A stretch of 5,925 nt of DNA from a bacterium UBP9_UBA1432 (GTDB taxonomy: Bacteria; Vulcanimicrobiota; Xenobia; Xenobiales; Xenobiaceae). Positions 1 through 5,457 of this stretch are shown piece after piece. Position numbers and translations under genes: made by a program. The stretch spans positions 5,351 through 11,275 of the forward strand of contig DCTU01000332.1 in assembly GCA_002329445.1 (NCBI GenBank). The letters run 5' to 3'. Under the pieces are notes generated by a model. It saw nothing but the letters and a program-made list of their open reading frames with translations. It ran no database searches and was not told the DNA's origin. Within the stretch, counting starts at the first letter, position 1, and every line of letters starts with the position of its first letter.

Positions 1-923
1 ATCTTGAAGACGAACCCCGAGAACTCGGCCTCGGTCGGCTCGACCGGGCCGCGGTCGCTGTTGCGAGGTCCGGGCGCAGGAGCCAGGCGCAGGAACTCTT
101 CCAGGAAGAGCTGGACTCCGAAGTTGGTCAGGGCGCTTCCGAAGAAGACCGGGGTGACCTTGCCCGCCAGGAAGGCCTCGTGGTCGAAATCCTCCCCCGC
201 CGCCTCGAGCAGCTCGGTCTCCTCCGAGAAACTGGCGAACACGTCGGGATCCACCATGCGTGCCACGTCCTCGGAGCGCGGGTGGGCCACCCGGACCCGG
301 GCCTTGGAGGCTCCGTGCCCCGTTCGTTCAAAGAGGTGCAGCTCCCCGCTCTTCATCTCGTAGACACCCTTGAAGCGCGAGCCGTTTCCCAAGGGCCAGT
401 TCATGGGGACCGCGTGCATGCCCAGGACCTTCTCGATCTCTCCCAACAGGTCCAGGGGATCCTGGGTCGGACGGTCCATCTTGTTGATGAAGGTCAGAAT
501 CGGCAACCCGCGCTGGCGACACACGTCGAAGAGCTTCAGGGTCTGGGTCTCGATGCCCTTGGCGGCGTCCAGGATCATGACGGCGCAGTCGACGGCCAGC
601 AGCGTCCGGTAGGTGTCCTCACTGAAGTCCTGGTGCCCCGGGGTGTCCAACAGGTTCAGCAGGAAGCCGTCATACTCGAAGCTCAGGACGGTGGAGGTCA
701 CCGAGATCCCGCGCTGCTTCTCGATCTCCATGAAGTCCGAAGCGGCGTGCGCCTGCGAGCGGCGCGCCCGGACCGCTCCGGCCAGGTTCACCGCCCCGCC
801 GTACAGCAGGAGCTTCTCGGTGAGGGTGGTCTTGCCGGCGTCGGGATGCGAGATGATCGCAAAGGTCCGCCGACGGCGGACCTCTTCGACGATCCGGGTG
901 GGGCTCTGGAGGGCTTCCTGCAT
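1..923 (-). CDS. prfC: Peptide chain release factor 3 (RF3), N-terminal part, cut by window edge
   Basis: RF3 is a translational GTPase that speeds release of RF1/RF2 from the ribosome after termination. The 307 complete codons visible here cover the GTPase domain and the start of domain 2; full-length RF3 is usually about 525 residues, so the rest lies left of position 1. Translation shows all GTPase motifs: P-loop SHPDAGKTT (25-33), the RGISV switch segment (71-75), DTPGH (93-97), NKMD (147-150) and GSAL (262-265). The conserved RRTFAIISHPDAGKT block separates RF3 from EF-G. The end (GFVFK, 303-307) also fits RF3. The ATG at 921-923 is the only sensible start, since no start codon lies upstream in frame. 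Its Shine-Dalgarno is weak, with only GGGA nearby. The gene lies 94 bases beyond the pilC stop and has its own promoter, so it is probably transcribed separately. Confidence 0.96.
   Translation of the reverse strand, partial: MQEALQSPTRIVEEVRRRRTFAIISHPDAGKTTLTEKLLLYGGAVNLAGAVRARRSQAHAASDFMEIEKQRGISVTSTVLSFEYDGFLLNLLDTPGHQDFSEDTYRTLLAVDCAVMILDAAKGIETQTLKLFDVCRQRGLPILTFINKMDRPTQDPLDLLGEIEKVLGMHAVPMNWPLGNGSRFKGVYEMKSGELHLFERTGHGASKARVRVAHPRSEDVARMVDPDVFASFSEETELLEAAGEDFDHEAFLAGKVTPVFFGSALTNFGVQLFLEEFLRLAPAPGPRNSDRGPVEPTEAEFSGFVFK
863..883 (-). other. Perfect 9-bp hairpin with triloop inside the prfC coding region
   Basis: On the prfC mRNA strand the arms AGGTCCGCC and GGCGGACCT pair perfectly around a GTC triloop. 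The hairpin spans codons 14-21 (E-V-R-R-R-R-T-F), about 40-60 bases after the start codon. The Arg run is conserved in RF3, so the amino acids explain part of the base composition. Codon choice in the run (CGC CGT CGG CGG) is what makes the pairing perfect. Any effect on translation is inference. Confidence 0.6.
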
Positions 924-955
924 GCTGGTGTCCCGTGGTTTCGAGGATTCGGCCG

Positions 956-985
956 ATCTTAGCAGGGCCCGGGAAGAGGTGTCAA
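956..985 (-). promoter_or_regulatory. Sigma-70-type extended -10 promoter for prfC
   Basis: Read on the minus strand there is a perfect -35 hexamer TTGACA (980-985), an 18-base spacer and TAAGAT (956-961) as -10. A TGC directly before the -10 makes an extended -10 element. A transcript would start near 949-950 and give a leader of about 26 bases before the prfC ATG. It lies between the pilC stop and prfC, where a promoter is expected. Recognised by eye only. Confidence 0.75.
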
Positions 986-1017
986 ACACGACCTCCCGCC
1001 CCCCCGCGCGCAGGGTT

Positions 1018-2235
1018 CTAGAACTGGCCGACCAGGTCGTAGACCGGGATGAAGACCGCCAGCAGCACGTAGCCCACCGCGATGCCCATGAAGAGGATCA
1101 TGACCGGCTCGAGCATGGCGGTCAGGGCCTCCAACGAGTGCTCGACCTCCAGGTCGTAGAAGTCGGCCAGCTTGTTCAGCATCAGGGGCAGGTTCCCGGT
1201 CTCTTCACCGATGGCGACCATCTGGGCCAGCATCGGGGGGAAGAGTCGGTATTCCTTGAGGGGCTGCGACAAGCGCATGCCGGCCTTCAGGCCCATCTGG
1301 ACCTCTTCGATCACATCCGAGATCACGTCGTTGCCGGCGGCCTTGGAGACGATTTCCAGGGCGTGGACCATCGGCACGCCGCTGCCCAGGAGCGTTCCCA
1401 GGGTGCGGCAGAAACGCGACAGGGCGACCTTCTTCATCAGGACCCCCAGCACCGGCAGGTCCAGCAGGAGCCGGTCCTTCTGGCGGCGCCCCCAAGGGGT
1501 CTTGAAGTACTGGAGCACCGAATAGATGCCGGCCCCGATGGCGGCCAGGATGGGCAGCATGACCAGGGGGTTGCGGATCGTGCTGGTGATCCAGATCAGG
1601 CTGCGGGTGATCCAGGGAAGCCGGACGTCGATCCCTTCGAAGAGATCGATGAAGGTCGGGAAGACGTAGGTCACCAGGATGAAGGTCACGGTGACACAGG
1701 CCACAAACACGACGGCCGGATAGGTCGTGGCGGCGGCCACCTTCTTCTGCAGGGTCAGCTCCCGTTCGAGGAAGGTGGCCAGGCGGTCGAGGATCTCGCC
1801 CATCGCGCCCGACATCTCACCCGCCTTGACCATGCTGATGTAGACGGGGCTGAAGACGTCCGGGTGGCGGGCCATGGCCTTGGCCAGCGAGTAGCCCCCG
1901 CGGATGTCGTCGTAGACCGCCTGGATGGCCCGGGTCAGGCGGGCGTTGAGGGACTGACGCCCCAAGCCCTCCAGGCCTCGGACCGTCGAGATGCCGGAGT
2001 TGAAGAGCACCGCAAACTGCCGGGTGAAGATGGCCAGGGCGTACAGCGAGACCCTCTCGAAGCGCTGGGACAGCATCCTCAGCGCCCTCAGGGAATCCTT
2101 CTTCTCCCGGATGTTGGTGACGGTGTAGCGACTGTTCCGGAGGTCCCGGACCACGGACTGGGCGTCGGGAGCCTCGACAGACCCCGACACGACCCGGCCC
2201 CGAGAATCCAGGGCCTCATAACTAAAAGTCGGCAT
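1018..2235 (-). CDS. pilC: PilC/GspF-type inner-membrane platform protein (type IV pilus or type II secretion)
   Basis: This family forms the inner-membrane platform that couples the assembly ATPase to pilin or pseudopilin polymerisation. The 405 residues match the usual PilC/GspF length. The N-terminus MPTFSYEALDSRGRVVSG is typical. There are two T2SSF domains, roughly 68-194 (FTRQFAVLFNSG, MVKAGEMSGAMGEILDRLA) and 271-395 (SRFCRTLGTLLGSGVPMVHA, AIGEETGNLPLMLNKLADFY). Hydrophobic segments at about 172-194, 223-244 and 374-397 fit three membrane passes. The ATG at 2233-2235 is preceded by GGGGAGG (2247-2253), 11 bases away, a rather long spacing. No pilB, pilT or gsp neighbour is visible: hemL is divergent on one side and prfC follows on the other, so pilus versus secretion cannot be decided. 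PilC is the better guess. No terminator-like hairpin follows the TAG. Confidence 0.93.
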   Translation of the reverse strand: MPTFSYEALDSRGRVVSGSVEAPDAQSVVRDLRNSRYTVTNIREKKDSLRALRMLSQRFERVSLYALAIFTRQFAVLFNSGISTVRGLEGLGRQSLNARLTRAIQAVYDDIRGGYSLAKAMARHPDVFSPVYISMVKAGEMSGAMGEILDRLATFLERELTLQKKVAAATTYPAVVFVACVTVTFILVTYVFPTFIDLFEGIDVRLPWITRSLIWITSTIRNPLVMLPILAAIGAGIYSVLQYFKTPWGRRQKDRLLLDLPVLGVLMKKVALSRFCRTLGTLLGSGVPMVHALEIVSKAAGNDVISDVIEEVQMGLKAGMRLSQPLKEYRLFPPMLAQMVAIGEETGNLPLMLNKLADFYDLEVEHSLEALTAMLEPVMILFMGIAVGYVLLAVFIPVYDLVGQF

Positions 2236-2476
2236 TCAGGCGCCAGCCTCCCCAGCTTGAACCGGATCCCCTCCAGCCCCCCCCAAACGAACCACCCGGG
2301 ACTCCTTGCCTCGATCCAGGGGGGGACCTCGCGTTCCGGCTCTTCTTCTTCGACGCAAAAGCCTTTCCCCCCTGGAACAGCCGGCTGCCCGACGAGAATC
2401 GCGGAAAGGGCCTTGGACCGCCAGTGGGAGGCGGGCAGGCCGGAGCCGCGAAGGGGGCCGGCCTGGAGGAAGACCC
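2236..2476. other. Divergent intergenic spacer between pilC and hemL
   Basis: This 241-base non-coding stretch must carry the 5' signals of both pilC (leftward) and hemL (rightward). I see no hexamer pair close to a sigma-70 consensus and no convincing sigma-54 -24/-12 element on either strand. It is marked by homopolymer runs, C8 at 2277-2284, G7 at 2319-2325 and C6 at 2367-2372, and by a 10-bp inverted repeat described separately. Open frames crossing it encode low-complexity Gly/Pro/Arg-rich sequence and look non-coding. Confidence 0.7.
2315..2376. repeat. 10-bp perfect inverted repeat in the pilC/hemL spacer
   Basis: TCCAGGGGGG (2315-2324) is the exact reverse complement of CCCCCCTGGA (2367-2376), with 42 bases between. 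A smaller nested pair, GGCT (2338-2341) with AGCC (2360-2363), lies inside. As RNA it could fold into a two-step stem in either leader; as DNA it could be a pair of operator half-sites. No T-run follows, so it is not an intrinsic terminator. Much of the arm is homopolymer, which raises the odds of chance pairing. Confidence 0.5.
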
Positions 2477-3766
2477 ATGGAGTCCGTTTCGACCTTTCGC
2501 GCCCTGACCGAGCTGATCCCCGGCGGCGTCAACAGCCCCTTCCGCGCCTTTGGCCAGGTGGGAGGAGCCCCCCCGATCCTGGTTCGCGGCCGGGGCAGCC
2601 GGGTCTGGGACCTGGAGGGTCGCGAGTACCTGGACCTGGTCTGCGGGTGGGGTCCCCTGCTGATGGGGCACTGCCACCCCCGGATCGTCCAGGCCGTGCA
2701 GGAGGCCGCCGCCGAGGGGACCCTCTTCGGAGCCTCCACCACCTGGGAACTGGACCTGGCCCGCCGGGTCACGGAGGCCTTCCCCTCCATCGAGATGGTG
2801 CGGTTCGTGAACTCGGGGGCCGAGGCCGTCCAGTCCGCCCTGCGGGTGGCCCGCTCAGCCACGGGCCGCCCTCGCATCCTGAAGTTCGAAGGCTGCTATC
2901 ACGGGCACGTCGAGTGCCTGGACGCCGCCGGGCTGGAGGCCGAACAGGCCGGAGGCCCGCTGGCGTTGGGAGCCTCTCCGGGAGCCGCCGCCGAGACCCT
3001 GGTGGCCTGCTTCAACGACCTGGAGTCGGTGGCCCACCTGCTGGCCTCCCATCCGGACGAGGTGGCTGCCGTGCTGGTCGAGCCGGTCACCGGCAGCATG
3101 GGCGTGATTCCCCCCAAGCCAGGCTTCCTGGAGGGGCTTCGCGAACTCTGCGACCAGGAAGGGGTCCTGCTGATCTTCGATGAGGTCCTGACCGGATTCC
3201 GGGTGGCCCGAGGAGGTGCCCAGGAGCGCTACGGCGTGCGCGCCGACCTGACCTGTCTGGGCAAGGCCCTCTCGGGGGGCCTGCCCATGGGCGGCTACGG
3301 AGGCCAGGCCGACCTGATGCGTCGGGTGGCTCCCACCGGGCCGGTCTACCAGGCCGGAACCTACTGCGGGAACCCCGTCAGCGTGCGGGCCGCGGTGGCA
3401 GCGATGGACCTGGCCGCCGCCCCCGGAGTGTATGACGACCTGGAGGCCCTGGCCTCCCGCCTGGTCGCGGGGCTCTCACTGATTCCCGGGCTCCTGGTCC
3501 AGAACGTGGGTTCGATGTTCTCGCTGGGCTTTGGCCCCGAGCGCCTGGAGGACCACCGCGACGCCGAGAGACTGCAGACCCGCACCTTCGCGGTCTTCTT
3601 CCACGAGATGCTGGCCCGGGGGGTGTACCTGCCGCCCTCCACCTTCGACGCCGCCTGCCTGGCCACCGTCCACACCGCCGAGGAGGTGGATCGGGTGATC
3701 CAGGCCGCCACGGAAGCGGCCCAGGTGGCCCTGGAGAGGACTCCAGGGCCAGCAGCAGGAATCTGA
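2477..3766 (+). CDS. hemL: Glutamate-1-semialdehyde 2,1-aminomutase
   Basis: HemL is a cytoplasmic PLP enzyme that converts glutamate-1-semialdehyde to 5-aminolevulinate, the last step of the C5 route to heme and other tetrapyrroles. The 429 residues match the family. The N-terminal signature LIPGGVNSPFRAF (13-25) is diagnostic. Other class-III aminotransferase features are WGPLLMGHCHP (58-68), NSGAEA (112-117), KFEGCYHGH (136-144), FDEVLTGFRVA (234-244, with D235 for the PLP ring nitrogen) and LGKALSGGLPMGGYGG (261-276), where K263 should be the Schiff-base lysine. APTGPVYQAGTYCGNP follows. The ATG at 2477 has GGAGG (2465-2469) 7 bases upstream; the longer frame opening at 2306 adds only low-complexity sequence. 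Oddities are NSGAEA instead of the usual NSGTEA, AGTYCGNP instead of AGTLSGNP, and a rearranged gating-loop region (about 145-172). It probably heads the hemL-orf95-rdgB transcript. Confidence 0.93.
   Translation: MESVSTFRALTELIPGGVNSPFRAFGQVGGAPPILVRGRGSRVWDLEGREYLDLVCGWGPLLMGHCHPRIVQAVQEAAAEGTLFGASTTWELDLARRVTEAFPSIEMVRFVNSGAEAVQSALRVARSATGRPRILKFEGCYHGHVECLDAAGLEAEQAGGPLALGASPGAAAETLVACFNDLESVAHLLASHPDEVAAVLVEPVTGSMGVIPPKPGFLEGLRELCDQEGVLLIFDEVLTGFRVARGGAQERYGVRADLTCLGKALSGGLPMGGYGGQADLMRRVAPTGPVYQAGTYCGNPVSVRAAVAAMDLAAAPGVYDDLEALASRLVAGLSLIPGLLVQNVGSMFSLGFGPERLEDHRDAERLQTRTFAVFFHEMLARGVYLPPSTFDAACLATVHTAEEVDRVIQAATEAAQVALERTPGPAAGI
3726..3751 (+). other. 11-bp perfect hairpin within the 3' end of hemL
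   Basis: TGGCCCTGGAG (3726-3736) and CTCCAGGGCCA (3741-3751) pair without mismatch around an AGGA tetraloop. The structure ends 12 bases before the hemL stop codon and codes for part of the variable C-terminal tail. No U-run follows (GCAGCAGGAATCTGA), so it is not a standard Rho-independent terminator. It could shield the hemL 3' end from exonucleases, slow ribosomes, or tune expression of the downstream genes. The pairing is directly visible; its role is inference. Confidence 0.7.
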
Positions 3767-3786
3767 CCGGGTCCCCAACATGGGCC

Positions 3787-3801
3787 GGGGGCTCGACCCC
3801 C
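3787..3801 (+). other. Short GC stem-loop abutting the Shine-Dalgarno of the 95-residue gene
   Basis: GGGGG (3787-3791) pairs with CCCCC (3797-3801) around the loop CTCGA. The next base begins the Shine-Dalgarno AAGGAG (3802-3807), 7 bases before the ATG at 3815. A second C-run at 3773-3776 could compete for the same G-run. The hairpin leaves the Shine-Dalgarno exposed. A short G/C stem in GC-rich DNA may be coincidental. Confidence 0.4.
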
Positions 3802-3814
3802 AAGGAGTTCGTCG

Positions 3815-4102
3815 ATGTCAGGCTTCTTCGATAAACTGGGCGAATCGGTTCGCGAGGCGAGCAAGGGCGTGGTCCGCAAGTCCGAGATGCGCCTGCGGGT
3901 CGAACGCCTCAAGATGGACATCCGCGACCTGCGCGAGCAGAAGGATCAGAAGATGCGGGAGCTGGCCCACAAGGTGTACGAGCGCTACATCCAGGGCACC
4001 TTGCAGGACCCGGAGTTCCTGGCTGCCTGCCAGGACGTCAAGACGCTGCAATGGCAGATCGACGAGCGCTGGACGGAGGTCAACCATCTCAACGTGGACT
4101 GA
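3815..4102 (+). CDS. Small charged coiled-coil protein, function unknown
   Basis: This is a complete 95-residue protein that I cannot assign to a named family. It starts with a short amphipathic segment, MSGFFDKLGESVREASKG. A long helix rich in Arg, Lys and Glu (about 22-60) follows, with heptad-like spacing of Leu, Met, Ile and Val (RVERLKMDIRDLREQKDQ), and a second helix (about 66-92, FLAACQDVKTLQWQIDERWTE). This suggests a helical hairpin or coiled-coil dimer. There is no signal peptide, membrane segment or cysteine pair; the single Cys is at 72. The layout recalls small FFDKLG-type proteins that in some bacteria carry a C-terminal zinc ribbon, absent here. The start is well supported: AAGGAG (3802-3807) lies 7 bases before the ATG. 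It sits 48 bases after hemL and overlaps or abuts rdgB, so it is probably co-transcribed and perhaps translationally coupled to rdgB. Confidence 0.85.
   Translation: MSGFFDKLGESVREASKGVVRKSEMRLRVERLKMDIRDLREQKDQKMRELAHKVYERYIQGTLQDPEFLAACQDVKTLQWQIDERWTEVNHLNVD
4075..4079 (+). promoter_or_regulatory. Candidate ribosome binding site for rdgB inside orf95
   Basis: GGAGG lies inside the last codons of the 95-residue gene. It is 6 bases before an in-frame ATC (4086-4088) and 27 bases before the first in-frame CTG (4107). The spacing favours initiation at ATC, a rare but possible start codon. No other Shine-Dalgarno-like sequence lies closer to the conserved rdgB N-terminus. Confidence 0.5.
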
Positions 4103-4688
4103 GCCCCTGCTGCTGGCGACCGGAAACGCCCACAAGGTCCAGGAGATCCGCGAGATCCTGCAGGATTCCGGCCTCCTCCTGGACACCCTGGAGTCCTTCC
4201 CCGGCCTGCCCGAGTCCCCAGAGACCGGGACGACCTATCTGGAGAACGCCTTGCAGAAGGCCCGGCACTATCACCAGTTGACCGGCAGGCCCTGCCTGGC
4301 CGATGACTCCGGGCTGGAAATCGATGCCCTGGACGGGGCTCCGGGGCTGCACTCCAGCCGTTTCGGCGGCGAGGGGACTCCGCATGAGGAGAAGATCCGG
4401 CTGGTCCTGGAGGCCCTGGCCCAGGTGCCCGAGGCGCACAGGACGGCCCGCTTCCGCTGCGTGGCCGTGGCCGTGGGCGTGGGTCCGGAGCCCCTGGTCG
4501 GCGAAGGGGTCTGTCCGGGTCGCATCGCACCCGCCCCTGCGGGCGGTGGCGGGTTCGGCTATGACCCGATCTTCTGGGTGCCCTCCGAAGGGGCCACCAT
4601 GGCCGAGCTCCCCGAAGGGCGCAAGCACCAGATCAGCCACCGGGGGCGGGCCATGCGCGCGTTGGCGCAGAGGCTGCTGGCTCCCTGA
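4086..4688 (+). CDS. rdgB: XTP/dITP pyrophosphatase (Ham1/RdgB family) with non-canonical start
   Basis: RdgB hydrolyses dITP, XTP and related non-canonical purine nucleotides to the monophosphate, keeping them out of DNA and RNA. Motifs, numbered from the ATC start: LLLATGNAHK (8-17, substrate loop), ENALQKAR (53-60), ADDSGLEIDALDGAPG (72-87, with the catalytic Asp in DDSG), SSRF (90-93), GGFGYDPIFWVPSEG (155-169) and SHRGRA (184-189). The usual EEKN before SHRG is GRKH here. The frame has no ATG, GTG or TTG between 3780 and the conserved LLLATGN. Starting at 3780 would add over 100 residues of Arg/Ser-rich shadow sequence across the orf95 gene, which is not credible. I chose ATC at 4086, 6 bases after GGAGG, giving 200 residues; CTG at 4107 (193 residues, 4 bases after the orf95 stop) is almost as likely. 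The E. coli protein has 197. Identity is firm, the start is not. Confidence 0.85.
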   Translation: MSTWTEPLLLATGNAHKVQEIREILQDSGLLLDTLESFPGLPESPETGTTYLENALQKARHYHQLTGRPCLADDSGLEIDALDGAPGLHSSRFGGEGTPHEEKIRLVLEALAQVPEAHRTARFRCVAVAVGVGPEPLVGEGVCPGRIAPAPAGGGGFGYDPIFWVPSEGATMAELPEGRKHQISHRGRAMRALAQRLLAP

Positions 4689-4696
4689 GCCCTCTC

Positions 4697-5278
4697 TCAG
4701 TCCGCGGCGAAATACTCCTGCTCGCGGATCTCCCGGGTCAACACCAGCAGGTCGAGGTCCCGCCCCTCGGCATCCCGGACGAAGCGCGCCAGCGTGGCCC
4801 GAGGGTGGAAACCCTGCCGCGAGAAGGCGCTGCGAGCCGCCACCTGACCCGGAGTCAGCTCGGCCACCAGGAGATCCAGGCCGGCGTGCAGGCTCAGCCG
4901 AATCATCCGTTCGATCAGGGCGCCCGCCAGCCCCTGCCACCTCCACCCCGGCCGAACCGCAACCCGGATGGTTCCCTGATGAGCCTTCCAGCCCCGCGGG
5001 GGATGTTGGACCACGCAGTGTCCCACCAGGCAGCCCTCGTCGCCCTCAGCCAAAAGGTGCAGCGTCTCGGAAGAGGACCCCTCCTCCAGCCAGTCCCGGA
5101 TCACCTCGAGCTTTCGGGGATTGCAGTCCAGGTCCCACAGCTCCTCGACCGGGACGGAGCCGTAGAACTCCTCCAAGGCCCGGCCATCCGACGCCAGGAT
5201 GCCGCGAATCCGGACGACCCTGCCGTCTTCGAGGGTCACGCTGAAGGGTTCTTTCTGGCGCGCCAGGGGGTCCACCAT
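4697..5278 (-). CDS. GNAT-family N-acetyltransferase, substrate unknown
   Basis: This 193-residue protein has the GNAT acetyl-CoA fold. The core is TIRVAVRPGWRWQGLAGALI (103-122), with a beta-4 strand leading into the pyrophosphate-binding loop of the R/Q-x-x-G-x-G/A type (WQGLAG, 114-119). A helix, the beta-5 strand LDLLVAEL (134-141) and the motif B-like stretch ARSAFSRQGFHPRATL (148-163) follow. Residues 14-45 (VTLEDGRVVRIRGILASD, ALEEFYGSVP) resemble the opening of stand-alone or Pat-like GNAT domains, but no CoA-ligase or cNMP domain is attached, and the substrate cannot be inferred. An upstream ATG at 5396-5398 would add 40 Cys/Arg/Gly-rich residues. I prefer the ATG at 5276-5278, which has GGAGG 8 bases upstream and starts just before recognisable fold. 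It converges with rdgB with only 8 bases between stop codons and is divergent from the oxidoreductase gene. Confidence 0.85.
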   Translation of the reverse strand: MVDPLARQKEPFSVTLEDGRVVRIRGILASDGRALEEFYGSVPVEELWDLDCNPRKLEVIRDWLEEGSSSETLHLLAEGDEGCLVGHCVVQHPPRGWKAHQGTIRVAVRPGWRWQGLAGALIERMIRLSLHAGLDLLVAELTPGQVAARSAFSRQGFHPRATLARFVRDAEGRDLDLLVLTREIREQEYFAAD

Positions 5279-5457
5279 CTCGCTGTCCTCCGGGTGTCGC
5301 CCTCCTCCGGATCGGAATGCGACGCCGCAGGATTTTCGCTTCGCCGCCAGGCATCCCTCCGTCCGGCAGGGGTCGGGCGCCCCGAAGGGGAAGCCCATGT
5401 GGCCGAAGGCGCCGGATGTCGCGGCGTCGGATCACGGAACCGAGGTGTCTGTTGCTG
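5279..5457. other. Divergent spacer between the GNAT gene and the 2-oxoacid oxidoreductase gene
   Basis: This spacer of 179 bases should hold promoters for both genes. I found no clear -35/-10 pair on either strand. It contains a bulged stem-loop at 5375-5396 (GGGC, CCCC, loop GAA, GGGG, then GCCC), a second small GAA-triloop stem at 5402-5410 (GCC/GGC), and a near-repeat CGCCGGAT/CGTCGGAT around 5410-5432. None is followed by a T-run. Any operator or leader function is speculative. Confidence 0.4.
5287..5291 (-). promoter_or_regulatory. Ribosome binding site that decides the GNAT start
   Basis: Read on the minus strand, GGAGG ends 8 bases before the ATG at 5276-5278. This supports the internal start over the in-frame ATG at 5396-5398. 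A further GGAGGAGG-like run lies about 15-20 bases upstream. Confidence 0.65.

Noticed and set aside
180..962. 260-codon plus-strand frame opposite prfC
   Set aside because: It mirrors the RF3 gene on the other strand, has no recognisable domain, and runs over the prfC promoter.
2245..2300. Possible G-quadruplex on the pilC leader strand
   Set aside because: Several G-runs are present, but one required loop would be about 14 bases, outside the usual range.
2315..2376. Sigma-54-like GG-N10-GC element on the minus strand upstream of pilC
   Set aside because: The spacing can be matched within the G-run and TTTTGC, but the -24 block does not resemble TGGCAC.
2306..2476. 57-codon N-terminal extension of hemL
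   Set aside because: The extension is Arg/Gly-rich and unlike any HemL, while the ATG at 2477 has a well-placed GGAGG and begins just before the family signature.
613..3183. 856-codon open frame on the plus strand across pilC, the spacer and hemL
   Set aside because: It runs antisense to pilC and out of frame with hemL, both clear homologues, and its translation is low-complexity Arg/Gly/Pro/His sequence. This is typical of shadow frames in GC-rich DNA.
3780..4085. Long N-terminal extension of rdgB from ATG 3780
   Set aside because: It reads through orf95 in the wrong frame and gives Arg/Ser/Cys-rich sequence not seen in RdgB proteins, which start just before the LATGN block.
4686..4699. 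Small palindrome TGAG...CTCA between the rdgB and GNAT stops as a bidirectional terminator
   Set aside because: The stem is only 4 bp and no T-run lies on either side; the symmetry comes from two facing stop codons.
4089..4946. 285-codon minus-strand frame across rdgB and the GNAT 3' end
   Set aside because: It is antisense to rdgB and out of frame with the GNAT protein, and no domain is visible.
4303..5244. 313-codon plus-strand frame across rdgB and the GNAT gene
   Set aside because: It is Pro/Arg/Ser-rich shadow sequence, out of frame with rdgB and antisense to GNAT.
5279..5398. 40-residue upstream extension of the GNAT protein
   Set aside because: The sequence is Cys/Arg/Gly-rich without similarity to the fold, and the internal ATG has a better Shine-Dalgarno.
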